Of a DNA stretch of 9,652 bases, positions 1-6,447 are shown piece after piece (within the stretch, counting starts at the first letter, position 1; each line of letters opens with the position of its first letter). The stretch is taken from NCBI GenBank assembly GCA_019348475.1, contig JAHWJJ010000142.1, positions 1 to 9,652 on the forward strand, in the 5' to 3' direction. Origin of the DNA: Gemmatimonadota bacterium. GTDB taxonomy: Bacteria; Gemmatimonadota; Gemmatimonadetes; Longimicrobiales; Longimicrobiaceae. Both the position numbers and the translations under genes were made by a program. The notes under the pieces were generated by a model, which was not told where the DNA came from, ran no database searches, and was given only the letters and a program-made list of their open reading frames with translations.

Positions 1-24
1 GGGCCGGCCGCCCCCCATCCCCGG

Positions 25-55
25 CCCTTCCCCCACAAACTGCGTGGGGGAAGGG
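25..55. terminator. Perfect 12-bp stem-loop, possible terminator of an upstream gene
   Basis: The arms CCCTTCCCCCAC (25-36) and GTGGGGGAAGGG (44-55) are exact reverse complements around a 7-base loop (37-43). The hairpin is very stable, but no T-run follows on either strand, so it is not a textbook intrinsic terminator. It could end a transcript entering from the left, stabilise an RNA 3' end, or belong to a dispersed intergenic repeat family. Confidence 0.45.
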
Positions 56-130
56 TGGTGCGAGCGCGGGGGTCGCGGCTGTTGGGCGGCCTCCGAGCAG
101 AGCCGCCCCGTCCGGACACGACCGAATTCT

Positions 131-164
131 CCTCTCCCCCAAAGGGGTTTTTATGGAGGAGAGG
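131..164. repeat. Intergenic hairpin element, copy A
   Basis: CCTCTCC (131-137) pairs with GGAGAGG (158-164). Between them sits CCCC-AAA-GGGG followed by TTTTT (148-152), itself a miniature stem plus T-run. The core strongly resembles the sequence at 227-242 (TCCCCCA, then GGGGTTTTT, then GGAGG about 3-4 bases later). Two related copies within 100 bp suggest a small repeat family rather than chance, although C/G-tract hairpins arise easily at this base composition. Role unknown; transcript termination or RNA stability is possible. Confidence 0.45.
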
Positions 165-222
165 CGGCGAGAGGGGGGGCGTCGGCGCGCACCGCAATCG
201 CTGCGATCGCGCGACGAAGTTC

Positions 223-261
223 AACCTCCCCCAGGGGTTTTTGGCGGAGGTGGGCGAGGTT
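223..261. repeat. Intergenic hairpin element, copy B
   Basis: This is the second copy of the CTCCCCCA / GGGGTTTTT / GGAGG arrangement. ACCTCC (224-229) pairs with GGAGGT (246-251); alternatively AACCTC (223-228) pairs with GAGGTT (256-261), so two exclusive folds are possible. The core at 227-242 matches copy A (135-152) except that two A residues of the loop are missing. It lies about 90 bases before the peptidase start and would be in its leader if transcription starts further upstream. Confidence 0.4.
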
Positions 262-348
262 TACGAGCCCGGAGGGGGCGCGGCTGGGTGCCTGCCGTCG
301 CGCGGTCGAAGCGGCCACACACAGAACCACAAAGAAGGCGATACACCG

Positions 349-1797
349 ATGCGCATTCGCAACACCGTGCTGCTGGCGGCCGTGCTGGCGGCGGCGCCCG
401 TGGCCGCGCAGGACCCCTGGACCGTGCGGGCGCCCGCGCCGCAGGGGCTGAGCCGCGCCGACGCAGAGGCAACCACGCTGCGCCACCTGCAGAACCTGAT
501 CCGCATCAACACGCAGAACCCGCCCGGCAACGAGATCCGCACGGCGATGTACTTCGATTCCGTGCTCAGCGGCGTGCCCGGCGTGGAGACCCGGATCCTG
601 CGCGTTCCCGAAGACACCACGCGCGCCAACTTCATCGCCCGGCTGCGCGCGGCCAACCCGCGCCAGAAGCCGGTGCTGGTGATGGGGCACATGGACGTCG
701 TGGGCGCCGATACGGCGAAGTGGGAGACGGATCCGTTCACCCCCACGCTGCGCGACGGATACCTGTACGGGCGCGGCGCCATCGACGACAAGGGGATGCT
801 GGCGGCCACGCTCACGGCGCTCGTCCAGCTGGCGCAGCAGCGCAACCGGCTGGACCGCGACATCATCTTCTTCGCCACCGCTGGCGAGGAGGGCGGGCCG
901 CCGGTCGGCGTGGACTGGGTGATCGAGCACCACCGCGACCTGATCGGCGAGGCGGAGTTCGCGCTGAACGAGGGCGGCCGCATCCGCGTCCAGGACGGCG
1001 CCATCCGCACCGTCAACATCCAGACGACCGAAAAGGTCTACTACAACGTCGTCGCCACCGCCACGGGCCCCAGCGGCCACGGCTCCGTCCCGCTTCCCGG
1101 CAACGCGCTGGCGGCGCTGGCGCGCGCGGTAAGCCGTGTGCACGAGTGGCGCGCGCCCGTGCGGCTGATCGAGACCACCCGCATCTACTTTCAGCGCCTC
1201 GCCGCCATCGAGCAGGACCCCGAGGTCAAAAGAGCCATGGAGGCGCTCACCGCACCCGGGGCCTCCCCGCAGCAGATCGACCAGGCCGCCGCCGTGCTCT
1301 CGCGCGACCCGCTGCACGCGGCGGTGCTGCGCGCGGGCACCTCGCTCACCCTGCTGAACGGCGGGTTCCGCAGCAACGTGATCCCCTCCGAGGGGCGCGC
1401 CACCTTCAACGTCCGCGTGGTCCCCGGCGAAGACGTCACCCAGATCGTGCGGATGATGAACGAGGTGGGCGGCGAGCCGCAGGTGACCTTTGCGCTGGAG
1501 GGCGAGCCTGCCCAGGCTCCGCCCCCGTCGCCCGTTTCCACCGAGTTGTTCCAGGCGATGGAGGCAGCCGCGCGCACCATGGCGCCCAGCGCGACGGTGC
1601 TGCCGTTCATGTCCACCGGCGCCACCGACGGCGCGGCGCTGCGGGCCATCGGCATCCCCACCTACGGCATCCTTCCCATGCCCCTGCCGATGGAGGACGA
1701 GCTGCGCATGCACGGCGACAACGAGCGCGTCCCCGTGCCCGCGCTGGGCTGGGCCACGGAGTACATCTACCGCGTGCTTCGCCAGGTCGCGAGCTGA
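349..1797 (+). CDS. Secreted M20-family zinc metallopeptidase
   Basis: Predicted 482-residue exported peptidase that hydrolyses peptides or related amide substrates with a two-metal centre. Residues 1-20 form a signal peptide (Arg pair, Ala/Leu-rich core, likely cleavage after VAA before Gln21). The M20 motifs are complete and in order: GHMDVV with ligand H114, GRGAIDDKG with bridging D146, AGEEGG with catalytic E180 and ligand E181, E208 in LNEGG, and MHGDNER with H455. GPSGHGS (240-246) and the following 100 residues are the inserted dimerisation domain; NVIP at 343-346 and STGATDGAAL at 422-431 are also typical. The ATG at 349 is chosen because GAAGG lies ten bases upstream and the signal peptide starts there; the upstream open frame looks non-coding. 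A hairpin at 1878-1914 probably ends the transcript. The exact substrate (dipeptide, N-acyl amino acid or other) cannot be read from the sequence. The family call is secure. Confidence 0.95.
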   Translation: MRIRNTVLLAAVLAAAPVAAQDPWTVRAPAPQGLSRADAEATTLRHLQNLIRINTQNPPGNEIRTAMYFDSVLSGVPGVETRILRVPEDTTRANFIARLRAANPRQKPVLVMGHMDVVGADTAKWETDPFTPTLRDGYLYGRGAIDDKGMLAATLTALVQLAQQRNRLDRDIIFFATAGEEGGPPVGVDWVIEHHRDLIGEAEFALNEGGRIRVQDGAIRTVNIQTTEKVYYNVVATATGPSGHGSVPLPGNALAALARAVSRVHEWRAPVRLIETTRIYFQRLAAIEQDPEVKRAMEALTAPGASPQQIDQAAAVLSRDPLHAAVLRAGTSLTLLNGGFRSNVIPSEGRATFNVRVVPGEDVTQIVRMMNEVGGEPQVTFALEGEPAQAPPPSPVSTELFQAMEAAARTMAPSATVLPFMSTGATDGAALRAIGIPTYGILPMPLPMEDELRMHGDNERVPVPALGWATEYIYRVLRQVAS

Positions 1798-1877
1798 GCG
1801 AGCGGCAGCCCGTGCCGGCGGACTTTCTGCCGGTTCCGCCGCCCGAGCCGCCGCCGCTGCCGGACGGGGACTGATAT

Positions 1878-1914
1878 GAGGACGCGGAGAACGGATGAGC
1901 TTCTCCGCGTCCTC
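1878..1914 (+). terminator. Transcription terminator hairpin after the M20 gene
   Basis: The arms GAGGACGCGGAGAA (1878-1891) and TTCTCCGCGTCCTC (1901-1914) are exact 14-bp reverse complements with a 9-base loop. The hairpin lies 80 bases after the peptidase stop. The following bases TCGCTTATCC are only mildly T-rich, so termination efficiency is uncertain. The position between two genes and the perfect stem support a terminator. The rest of 1798-2070 shows no gene and no clear promoter for the next gene. Confidence 0.7.
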
Positions 1915-2070
1915 TCGCTTATCCACCCCGTCCTCCGTGTGAAAATTCAGGTTTCGGTCGCCGTGCAGACGAAATCGTGGGGTTTGGGATGAGACCCCTT
2001 GTGCCGCGGCGGGGGCGGTGGTTGATTCGGCGTCCGCGCCCCGCATCCGGCCGCACCCTCGCGCCTCCCC

Positions 2071-3318
2071 GTGACCCAGCCACGCGCCACGTCCCCGCCT
2101 CCCGACGCACACCCGCACCGCTGGCGCGCGCTGGCGCTGATCGCGCTGGCCGAGCTGCTGGGGATGGGCGTGTGGTTCAGCGCCAGCGCGGCCTCGCCCC
2201 GGCTGCAGGAGCTGTGGGGGCTCACGGCGTCGCAGGCGGGGTGGCTGACGGGGGTGGTGCAGCTGGGGTTCGTGGCGGGGACGGCGGCGGCGGCGCTGCT
2301 GAACCTGGCCGACGTGCTCCCCAGCCGGGCCTACTTCGCCGGGAGCGCCGTCCTCGCCGCCGGGGCCAACGCGGCGCTGGTCGCGGTGGACGGGTACGGC
2401 GCCGCGCTCGCGCTGCGCTTTTTGACCGGCGTGTTCCTGGCCGGCGTGTATCCGCCCGCGATGAAGATGGCGGCCACCTGGTTCCGCTCCGCGCGCGGCC
2501 TGGCGATCGGCACGGTGGTCGGCGCGCTGACCGTGGGGAAGGCGGCGCCCTACCTGCTGCGCGCATTTCCCGCGCTCGGCTGGCGCGAGGTGGTGCTGGC
2601 GTCGTCGGCCGGCGCGGTGCTGGCGGCGGTGCTGGTGGGCGTCGCGTACCGCGAGGGGCCGTATCCGTTCGCGCGGCGGCCGTTCGCGTGGGGGCTGATC
2701 GGGCAGGTGGTGCGCGACCGGCCCGTGCGTCTGGCCATCGGCGGCTACCTGGGCCACATGTGGGAGCTGTACGCCATGTGGGTGGCCGTGCCGATCTTTT
2801 TTTCCGAATTCTTCCGCGCCCGCGGGGCTTCCGATCTCCGCGCTCACGCGCTCTCGGGCACCGTCGCGTTCGCGGTGATCGGGGCGGGGGCGGTGGGCTC
2901 GGTGCTGGCGGGGCGATGGGCGGACCGGCTGGGACGCGAGCGGATCACGATCTGGGCGATGGGGGTGAGCGGCTCCTGCGCGCTGCTGATGGGATGGCTG
3001 CTTTCCGCGCCCGCCTGGCTCGTCGTAGGCCTGGGCCTCGTCTGGGGTTTCTCCGTGGTCGCTGACTCGGCGCAGTTCAGCGCGGTCGTCACCGAGGTGG
3101 CGCCGGCGCACGCCGTCGGCACCGCGCTAACCCTGCAGACCGCCCTCGGCTTTCTCCTGACCTCGCTGACGATCGCCGCGGTTCCGCATCTCCGGGACGC
3201 GGGCGGGTGGCCGCTTGCCTTCGGTATCCTGGCTGTCGGCCCGGGCCTCGGAATCCTGGCGATGCAGAGGCTGAAAACATCCAGGTTGGCAGCTGGCAAA
3301 GGGCACGAGCTGCAGTGA
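2071..3318 (+). CDS. MFS transporter, 12-TM, substrate unknown
   Basis: A 415-residue inner-membrane protein with about twelve hydrophobic segments, the usual length for the major facilitator superfamily. Segment 1 starts near residue 19 (ALALIALAELLGMGVWFSAS). The first-half cytoplasmic loop is LNLADVLPSR (77-86), a degenerate form of the G-x-L-a-D-r-x-G-r-r signature; the second-half copy GRWADRLGRER (281-291) is well kept. RFLTGVFLAGVYPPAMKMAATWF at 116-138 matches a common uncharacterised bacterial MFS group that I recall by pattern only. The start is a GTG at 2071; no Shine-Dalgarno sequence is visible and no earlier in-frame start exists, so initiation may be leaderless or weak. A later start at Met32 would fall inside the first membrane segment. 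It is separated from the peptidase by a terminator and is convergent with the oxidoreductase cluster. Nothing here shows the substrate. Confidence 0.9.
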   Translation: MTQPRATSPPPDAHPHRWRALALIALAELLGMGVWFSASAASPRLQELWGLTASQAGWLTGVVQLGFVAGTAAAALLNLADVLPSRAYFAGSAVLAAGANAALVAVDGYGAALALRFLTGVFLAGVYPPAMKMAATWFRSARGLAIGTVVGALTVGKAAPYLLRAFPALGWREVVLASSAGAVLAAVLVGVAYREGPYPFARRPFAWGLIGQVVRDRPVRLAIGGYLGHMWELYAMWVAVPIFFSEFFRARGASDLRAHALSGTVAFAVIGAGAVGSVLAGRWADRLGRERITIWAMGVSGSCALLMGWLLSAPAWLVVGLGLVWGFSVVADSAQFSAVVTEVAPAHAVGTALTLQTALGFLLTSLTIAAVPHLRDAGGWPLAFGILAVGPGLGILAMQRLKTSRLAAGKGHELQ

Positions 3319-3790
3319 TCGTCACGACATCCGTGACAAAAGCTCGAACTCTGTCCTTTGCGCTCTCGGAACGTTCGGCGAACTCTGGCAGGGGCAGAAG
3401 CGCGCGATGTGGGGGGACCTGGATGGTCCGTCCCCCGACGCAAGCTGCGCTGCCGGTTCGGGATGATTGCCGCCACCGCGGCGTACGCGACGCCGGGATT
3501 CGGCGGGGTCCACGCGGCGACAGGCCTACCGCCATCCGGGATGGAGAACGTGTTCCGGCGCCATGTGCGGCTGGCACGGACCGCACGCCGGCGTGCGCGC
3601 GCTGGGGCTGGAACTGCTGGTGCCCAATGAGGACCGGAGCGCAGCCGTGACGACCGCCTGGACCGGAGCGGAGTGAGGCCATGGGGCTCGCGCACGCCGA
3701 GGGCACGGGCCTCGCCTCATGGCGGGTACCGTGGTCGGCCTTGCGGCACCAGCGACTGGCAGACAATTGAAGCCGTACCTCTCCGACGCG
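3319..3790. other. Convergent gene-free gap holding a gene remnant and weak hairpins
   Basis: No intact gene is supported between the ends of the MFS gene and the FAD oxidoreductase gene. Two small inverted repeats are present: GTCACG (3321-3326) with CGTGAC (3332-3337), directly after the MFS stop, and GGGGGAC (3412-3418) with GTCCCCC (3430-3436). Neither has a T-run, so terminator status is weak. The only coding-like signal is the aminotransferase fragment at about 3541-3676. The direct repeat GGACCGGAGCG occurs at 3631-3641 and 3660-3670, at the broken end of that fragment. I see nothing in 3677-3790. Confidence 0.5.
3541..3676 (+). pseudogene. Frameshifted remnant of a class V aminotransferase (alanine-glyoxylate type)
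   Basis: In one frame from 3541 the DNA reads MENVFRRHVRLARTAR; in the frame one base later, from about 3587, it reads AGVRALGLELLVPNEDRS followed by AAVTTAW and a stop at 3674-3676. Joined across a single-base shift near 3586-3589, this gives a continuous stretch that closely resembles the C-terminal domain of class V PLP-dependent alanine-glyoxylate/serine-pyruvate aminotransferases (pattern E-G-hydrophobic-E-N-V-F-x-R-H-x-R-L-A ... A-L-G-L-E-L ... S-x-x-V-T-x). The PLP-binding lysine region, the rest of the N-terminal part and the final part are all missing, so it cannot be functional. The family identification is from memory of the motif pattern, without a search. An 11-base direct repeat (3631-3641, 3660-3670) at the 3' break may mark a deletion or duplication. 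Confidence 0.55.
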
Positions 3791-5107
3791 TCAGGTGGTG
3801 ACCGGCGCGAAGGCCTCCCGCATGAGGTCGCGGGCATAGCGGGCACACGTTTCCACACCTTCCAGCGCGATGAGCCCCGTGGCAAAGTGGGTGGCGTTCT
3901 TTCCCTGGAGCGCCTCAAAGCGCTCGTAGAAGCCGCGATTCAGCGCCGGCGTTTCGACGTGCTCAAAGTAGTTGTCCCACGTCCGGTGGGATAGCACCTC
4001 GGTTACGGTGCCGCCCTGTGCGCGAAAATCTTCCTTGAGCAGGCGCCGGGCCTCCGCATCGCTCTGAGCGGCACCCAGGAGCTGGTACGCGGCGAAAATC
4101 GTCCGCTCTTCCGTGGGTCTGAACCAGCAGGCCACGTGGCCTGCCCTGGCGGGCTTCGTGTTCGAGTACAGGTACACCATGCTGTGGTCGTGGGGCACTC
4201 CCTCCACGCGGGCGACCGTGACCTGGAAGTTCCGTCGCACCACATGCCCGAACAGGTCCTGTTCCTCGCCGGTCAGATCGAGAAACCGGGCGGTCGCCTC
4301 GCATGGGGTAGCCAGAATCAGGTGGTCGAAGGCCTCCTCTGTACCATTCACTTCGACCAGGACGGGGTGCCCCTCCGACCCGGCTTGCCGCCGGACCGCG
4401 GTCACCTCCGCCGAGCATCGCACGTCCAGGTGCTGAGCGACGCGCGCCCAAAGGTCCTGATAGCCGAGCGGGAAAAGGAAGCGCTGGCTGGAGTAGGTCA
4501 TCCCGAGCCCTTTCATGAAGTAGAGCGCGGGGACGGTGTCGTAATACCCGTAGCCGCCCGCGACGGACTGGTAGCGGACGATCTCGGCGAGCGGGAGGAG
4601 TCTCTTGCGCGCGGCGAACTCCGCGAATGGCGCGTTCAGCTCCGGGGGGAGGCCGGCGAAGCCGCGCCGCTCGAAGCGCGTGCGGTACTTGGCGAGCAGC
4701 GAGAAGAACCGCCAGAGCGCGAGTCGCCTGGCTATCACGCCATGCTTCCGGGCCACGAGGTTCCGGGCCGTGACCAGGGTACCGTCGTCGTCCAGAATGG
4801 CGACCTTCGCCTGCATCGGCAGCATCGGAGCGCCGACCTCTCGCGCGAGCTCCAGGGTGGTTTCACACCGGCTCGTGGTGAAGACGGCGCCTAGCTCAAC
4901 CGGACTTCCCGCCGCGCGATATGTCAGCACCTTGCCGCCTGGCTCTGCCGCCCGCTCGTAGACAGTCACGTTGACGTAGCCCAGCTGCTTGAGCGTGTGC
5001 GCGGCCGTGAGTCCGGCCGCGCCCCCGCCGATGACGGCGATGCGCGGCTGCGCCTGCGCGCCCAGCCGCGACGTCCGGTGAAGCCCACGGGCCGTGACAG
5101 GTGGCAT
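3791..5107 (-). CDS. FAD-dependent oxidoreductase, amine-oxidase fold, similar in layout to PAI lipid isomerase
   Basis: A 438-residue flavoprotein. An N-terminal Rossmann fold carries IAVIGGGAAG (23-32), and E51 of VYERAAEPGGKV (49-60) would bind the FAD ribose; LEGVETCARYARDLM near the C-terminus is the usual second FAD contact. The internal pattern GYGYYDTVPA (185-194), RTWDNYFEHV (375-384) and GFYERFEALQG (392-402) recalls the polyenoic fatty acid isomerase PAI of Cutibacterium acnes, an FAD enzyme that moves double bonds by hydride transfer. A desaturase or isomerase acting on a lipid or isoprenoid chain is therefore plausible. That comparison is from memory. The start at 5107 is the Met closest to the FAD motif; the frame stays open to a GTG at 5221, but those 38 residues look non-coding and neither start has a clear ribosome-binding site. 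It is the last gene of the six-gene minus-strand array, 188 bp after the class I synthase. Alternative: a generic protoporphyrinogen/carotenoid-type oxidase. Confidence 0.85.
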   Translation of the reverse strand: MPPVTARGLHRTSRLGAQAQPRIAVIGGGAAGLTAAHTLKQLGYVNVTVYERAAEPGGKVLTYRAAGSPVELGAVFTTSRCETTLELAREVGAPMLPMQAKVAILDDDGTLVTARNLVARKHGVIARRLALWRFFSLLAKYRTRFERRGFAGLPPELNAPFAEFAARKRLLPLAEIVRYQSVAGGYGYYDTVPALYFMKGLGMTYSSQRFLFPLGYQDLWARVAQHLDVRCSAEVTAVRRQAGSEGHPVLVEVNGTEEAFDHLILATPCEATARFLDLTGEEQDLFGHVVRRNFQVTVARVEGVPHDHSMVYLYSNTKPARAGHVACWFRPTEERTIFAAYQLLGAAQSDAEARRLLKEDFRAQGGTVTEVLSHRTWDNYFEHVETPALNRGFYERFEALQGKNATHFATGLIALEGVETCARYARDLMREAFAPVTT

Positions 5108-5295
5108 ACTCTTGTCTGAGAGGGGGCGGCAGAAAGGATCTCGGATTCGTGGGCCGGGGGAGCAGGAGTCGCTTGGCCCGAATGCGAATAACTCGCTCCG
5201 GCAAAACCGCACGGAAGCCACCGGACGAGGCGAAGTCAGCCGGTCGCGGCGCCGCTACATGAAAGATGACGGATGAGTGAGGTATGCCGCCCTCG

Positions 5296-6237
5296 CTACA
5301 TCGCTCGCGGGAGGCGCACCGAACGGCCGGCATGCTTGACCGCCCGCGTTTGCTTTCTGTACTTGAACTGCAGGAGCGACGTCATCGTGGCCGAGCCGGC
5401 TTCCGAAACAGGATCGTCGAAATGTGGCAGCTTCGCGATGAGTTCATCGATCCTCTCGCAGTAGCGCATCGCGATTTCCCGCCGGACACCCGGAGTGTCC
5501 CCGTACCTGCGGATCAAAACGGTTCCCAGCGTATTAACCCCTTCCGCGAGATCCTGCTCGAGGTCCCTCCAGTTGTCGAACAATTGGCCAAAGGCCCCAA
5601 TTCGGCGGCACGTCTCCCGTACCAATGGAAAGCAGATGCCCTGGTCGAGTTCGAGTAGCACGGCGACGGACTCCACGATCAAGGCCCCGGCCTCGACCTC
5701 CAGCTCCAGGAGCACTTCAGGATCGTGTTCCCCGCTCTGCCGGATATTCACGTCCACGAGCCTGCCGAACACCGGCTTTATGCGTTCCGGATCTCGGGAA
5801 AGGAGGTCGACATGAAGGTGCCGCATCATGGCATAAGCCGCGCGATGAGGAGTACGGACATCCTCGTAGGTTTGTCCGCTGATTGCGGTCGCCAGGAGCC
5901 GCTGAAGGAATTCGGCCCTGCCTTCGGCGGACGTTTCAACCAGATCGACCACATCATCCGCCATGTCCATGGAACTGCCCAGTATTGCGGCCAGTTCGCC
6001 GAACCGCACCCTCGCGTTGGAACAGCCTCCCGCGCCGAACGCCATATCGAAGATCATCAGTCCGGATAATTCCAGGTACGGCAACTTCATCCGCTTCGGG
6101 CCGAGGAGGTCCCGCATCACGTGCTCCCGGACGCCGGCGTCTTCAGGAAAGCTCGCCATCCATCGTGCGAGGCGGCCGCGCGCGGCGTACGCATCCGGTA
6201 ACGACCGGGCCAGGTTCCAGATGACAGACGCTCGCAT
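5296..6237 (-). CDS. Class I isoprenoid-synthase-fold protein (prenyl diphosphate condensing or cyclising)
   Basis: A 313-residue, largely helical protein with no membrane segment. Two Asp-rich motifs at the expected spacing suggest Mg2+-dependent prenyl diphosphate chemistry: SMDMADDVVD (89-98, holding DDxxD at 94-98) and QLFDNWRDLEQD (218-229, holding D221, D225 and D229), followed by GVNTL. The second motif is between the trans-prenyltransferase form and the squalene/phytoene synthase form (R-D-x-x-x-D), and lacks the NSE triad of canonical terpene cyclases. So I can assign the fold class but not the reaction: head-to-tail synthase, head-to-head synthase or cyclase are all open. The start ATG at 6237 is supported by GGAGG at 6242-6246, four bases upstream. 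It follows the HAD phosphatase after a 210-bp structured gap and precedes the FAD oxidoreductase, an order that fits prenyl assembly followed by redox tailoring. The Arg/Lys-rich C-terminus (292-311) might touch membranes or the diphosphate. Confidence 0.75.
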   Translation of the reverse strand: MRASVIWNLARSLPDAYAARGRLARWMASFPEDAGVREHVMRDLLGPKRMKLPYLELSGLMIFDMAFGAGGCSNARVRFGELAAILGSSMDMADDVVDLVETSAEGRAEFLQRLLATAISGQTYEDVRTPHRAAYAMMRHLHVDLLSRDPERIKPVFGRLVDVNIRQSGEHDPEVLLELEVEAGALIVESVAVLLELDQGICFPLVRETCRRIGAFGQLFDNWRDLEQDLAEGVNTLGTVLIRRYGDTPGVRREIAMRYCERIDELIAKLPHFDDPVSEAGSATMTSLLQFKYRKQTRAVKHAGRSVRLPRAM

Positions 6238-6358
6238 GGTTCCTCCCCGAACAACGGGTCAAGAGCTCCTGGCCGCGCCCAGATCGCGCGGTAAAGCGGG
6301 GCGGCTTTTCTTACCCCTGGAAGGCACTACGGGGAAGCGGCGTAGTTCCGCGACGGGC

Positions 6359-6393
6359 AGCAGGTCGTTTGGAGGGGATCCGCACGACCTGCT
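6359..6393. repeat. Perfect 10-bp inverted repeat in the HAD/class I intergenic gap
   Basis: AGCAGGTCGT (6359-6368) and ACGACCTGCT (6384-6393) are exact reverse complements separated by 15 bases. No T-run follows on the minus strand. It lies 122 bases before the class I synthase start, where a second promoter or an operator could be, or where the polycistronic RNA could be processed. It is the strongest secondary structure in the 6238-6447 gap. Confidence 0.5.
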
Positions 6394-6429
6394 CAGCTGG
6401 CTCACGCCGGCTCAATCGACAGGAACCAG

Positions 6430-6447
6430 GGGCGTACCGATACGCCC
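6430..6447 (-). terminator. Tight hairpin directly after the HAD phosphatase stop
   Basis: GGGCGTA (6430-6436) and TACGCCC (6441-6447) pair exactly around a 4-base loop, and the stem begins at the first base after the HAD stop codon (6448-6450). There is no T-run, so on its own it would be a weak terminator; it could equally protect an upstream mRNA 3' end or attenuate the two downstream genes. Confidence 0.35.

Larger units (their letters stand above)
1..348. other. Gene-free leader upstream of the M20 peptidase, rich in stem-loops
   Basis: No convincing gene lies here; open frames crossing it are compositional and run out of frame with, or as unconserved extensions of, the peptidase. It holds at least four inverted repeats: 25-36/44-55 (12 bp), 84-90/102-108 (arms GGGCGGC and GCCGCCC, 7 bp), 131-137/158-164 (7 bp) and 224-229/246-251 (6 bp). 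The last two surround near-identical cores. The only translation signal supported is GAAGG at 334-338, ten bases before the peptidase ATG. I could not identify a convincing -35/-10 pair. The left end is cut by the window edge, so an upstream gene may finish just outside. Confidence 0.6.

Noticed and set aside
55..348. 98-residue N-terminal extension of the M20 peptidase frame
   Set aside because: The ATG at 349 begins a clean signal peptide with a ribosome-binding site; the extension reads through intergenic hairpins and has no conserved look.
1812..1874. Tiny proline-rich frame (starts VPADFLPVPPPEP) just after the peptidase stop
   Set aside because: Only 20 codons from a GTG with no ribosome-binding site; such Pro codon runs are expected in GC-rich DNA.
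151..3111. Nearly 3-kb open frame on the minus strand opposite the peptidase and MFS genes
   Set aside because: The product is Arg/His/Gly/Pro-rich low-complexity sequence with no domain, and it lies antisense to two well-supported genes. High G+C makes stop codons rare in this frame.
3207..3650. Plus-strand open frame of 147 codons crossing the MFS end and the convergent gap
   Set aside because: Starts inside the MFS gene in another frame, has no recognisable domain, and is not the frame of the aminotransferase remnant.
4136..4894. 252-codon plus-strand frame opposite the FAD oxidoreductase
   Set aside because: Antisense shadow of a gene with strong FAD motifs; product has no recognisable fold.
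5108..5221. Longer N-terminus for the FAD oxidoreductase from a GTG at 5221
   Set aside because: No ribosome-binding site, and the extra 38 residues have a composition unlike the rest of the protein; the FAD motif would start unusually late.
6256..6261. TTGACC on the minus strand just before the class I synthase as a -35 box
   Set aside because: It is less than 25 bases from the ATG, so the matching -10 would fall at or inside the start codon.
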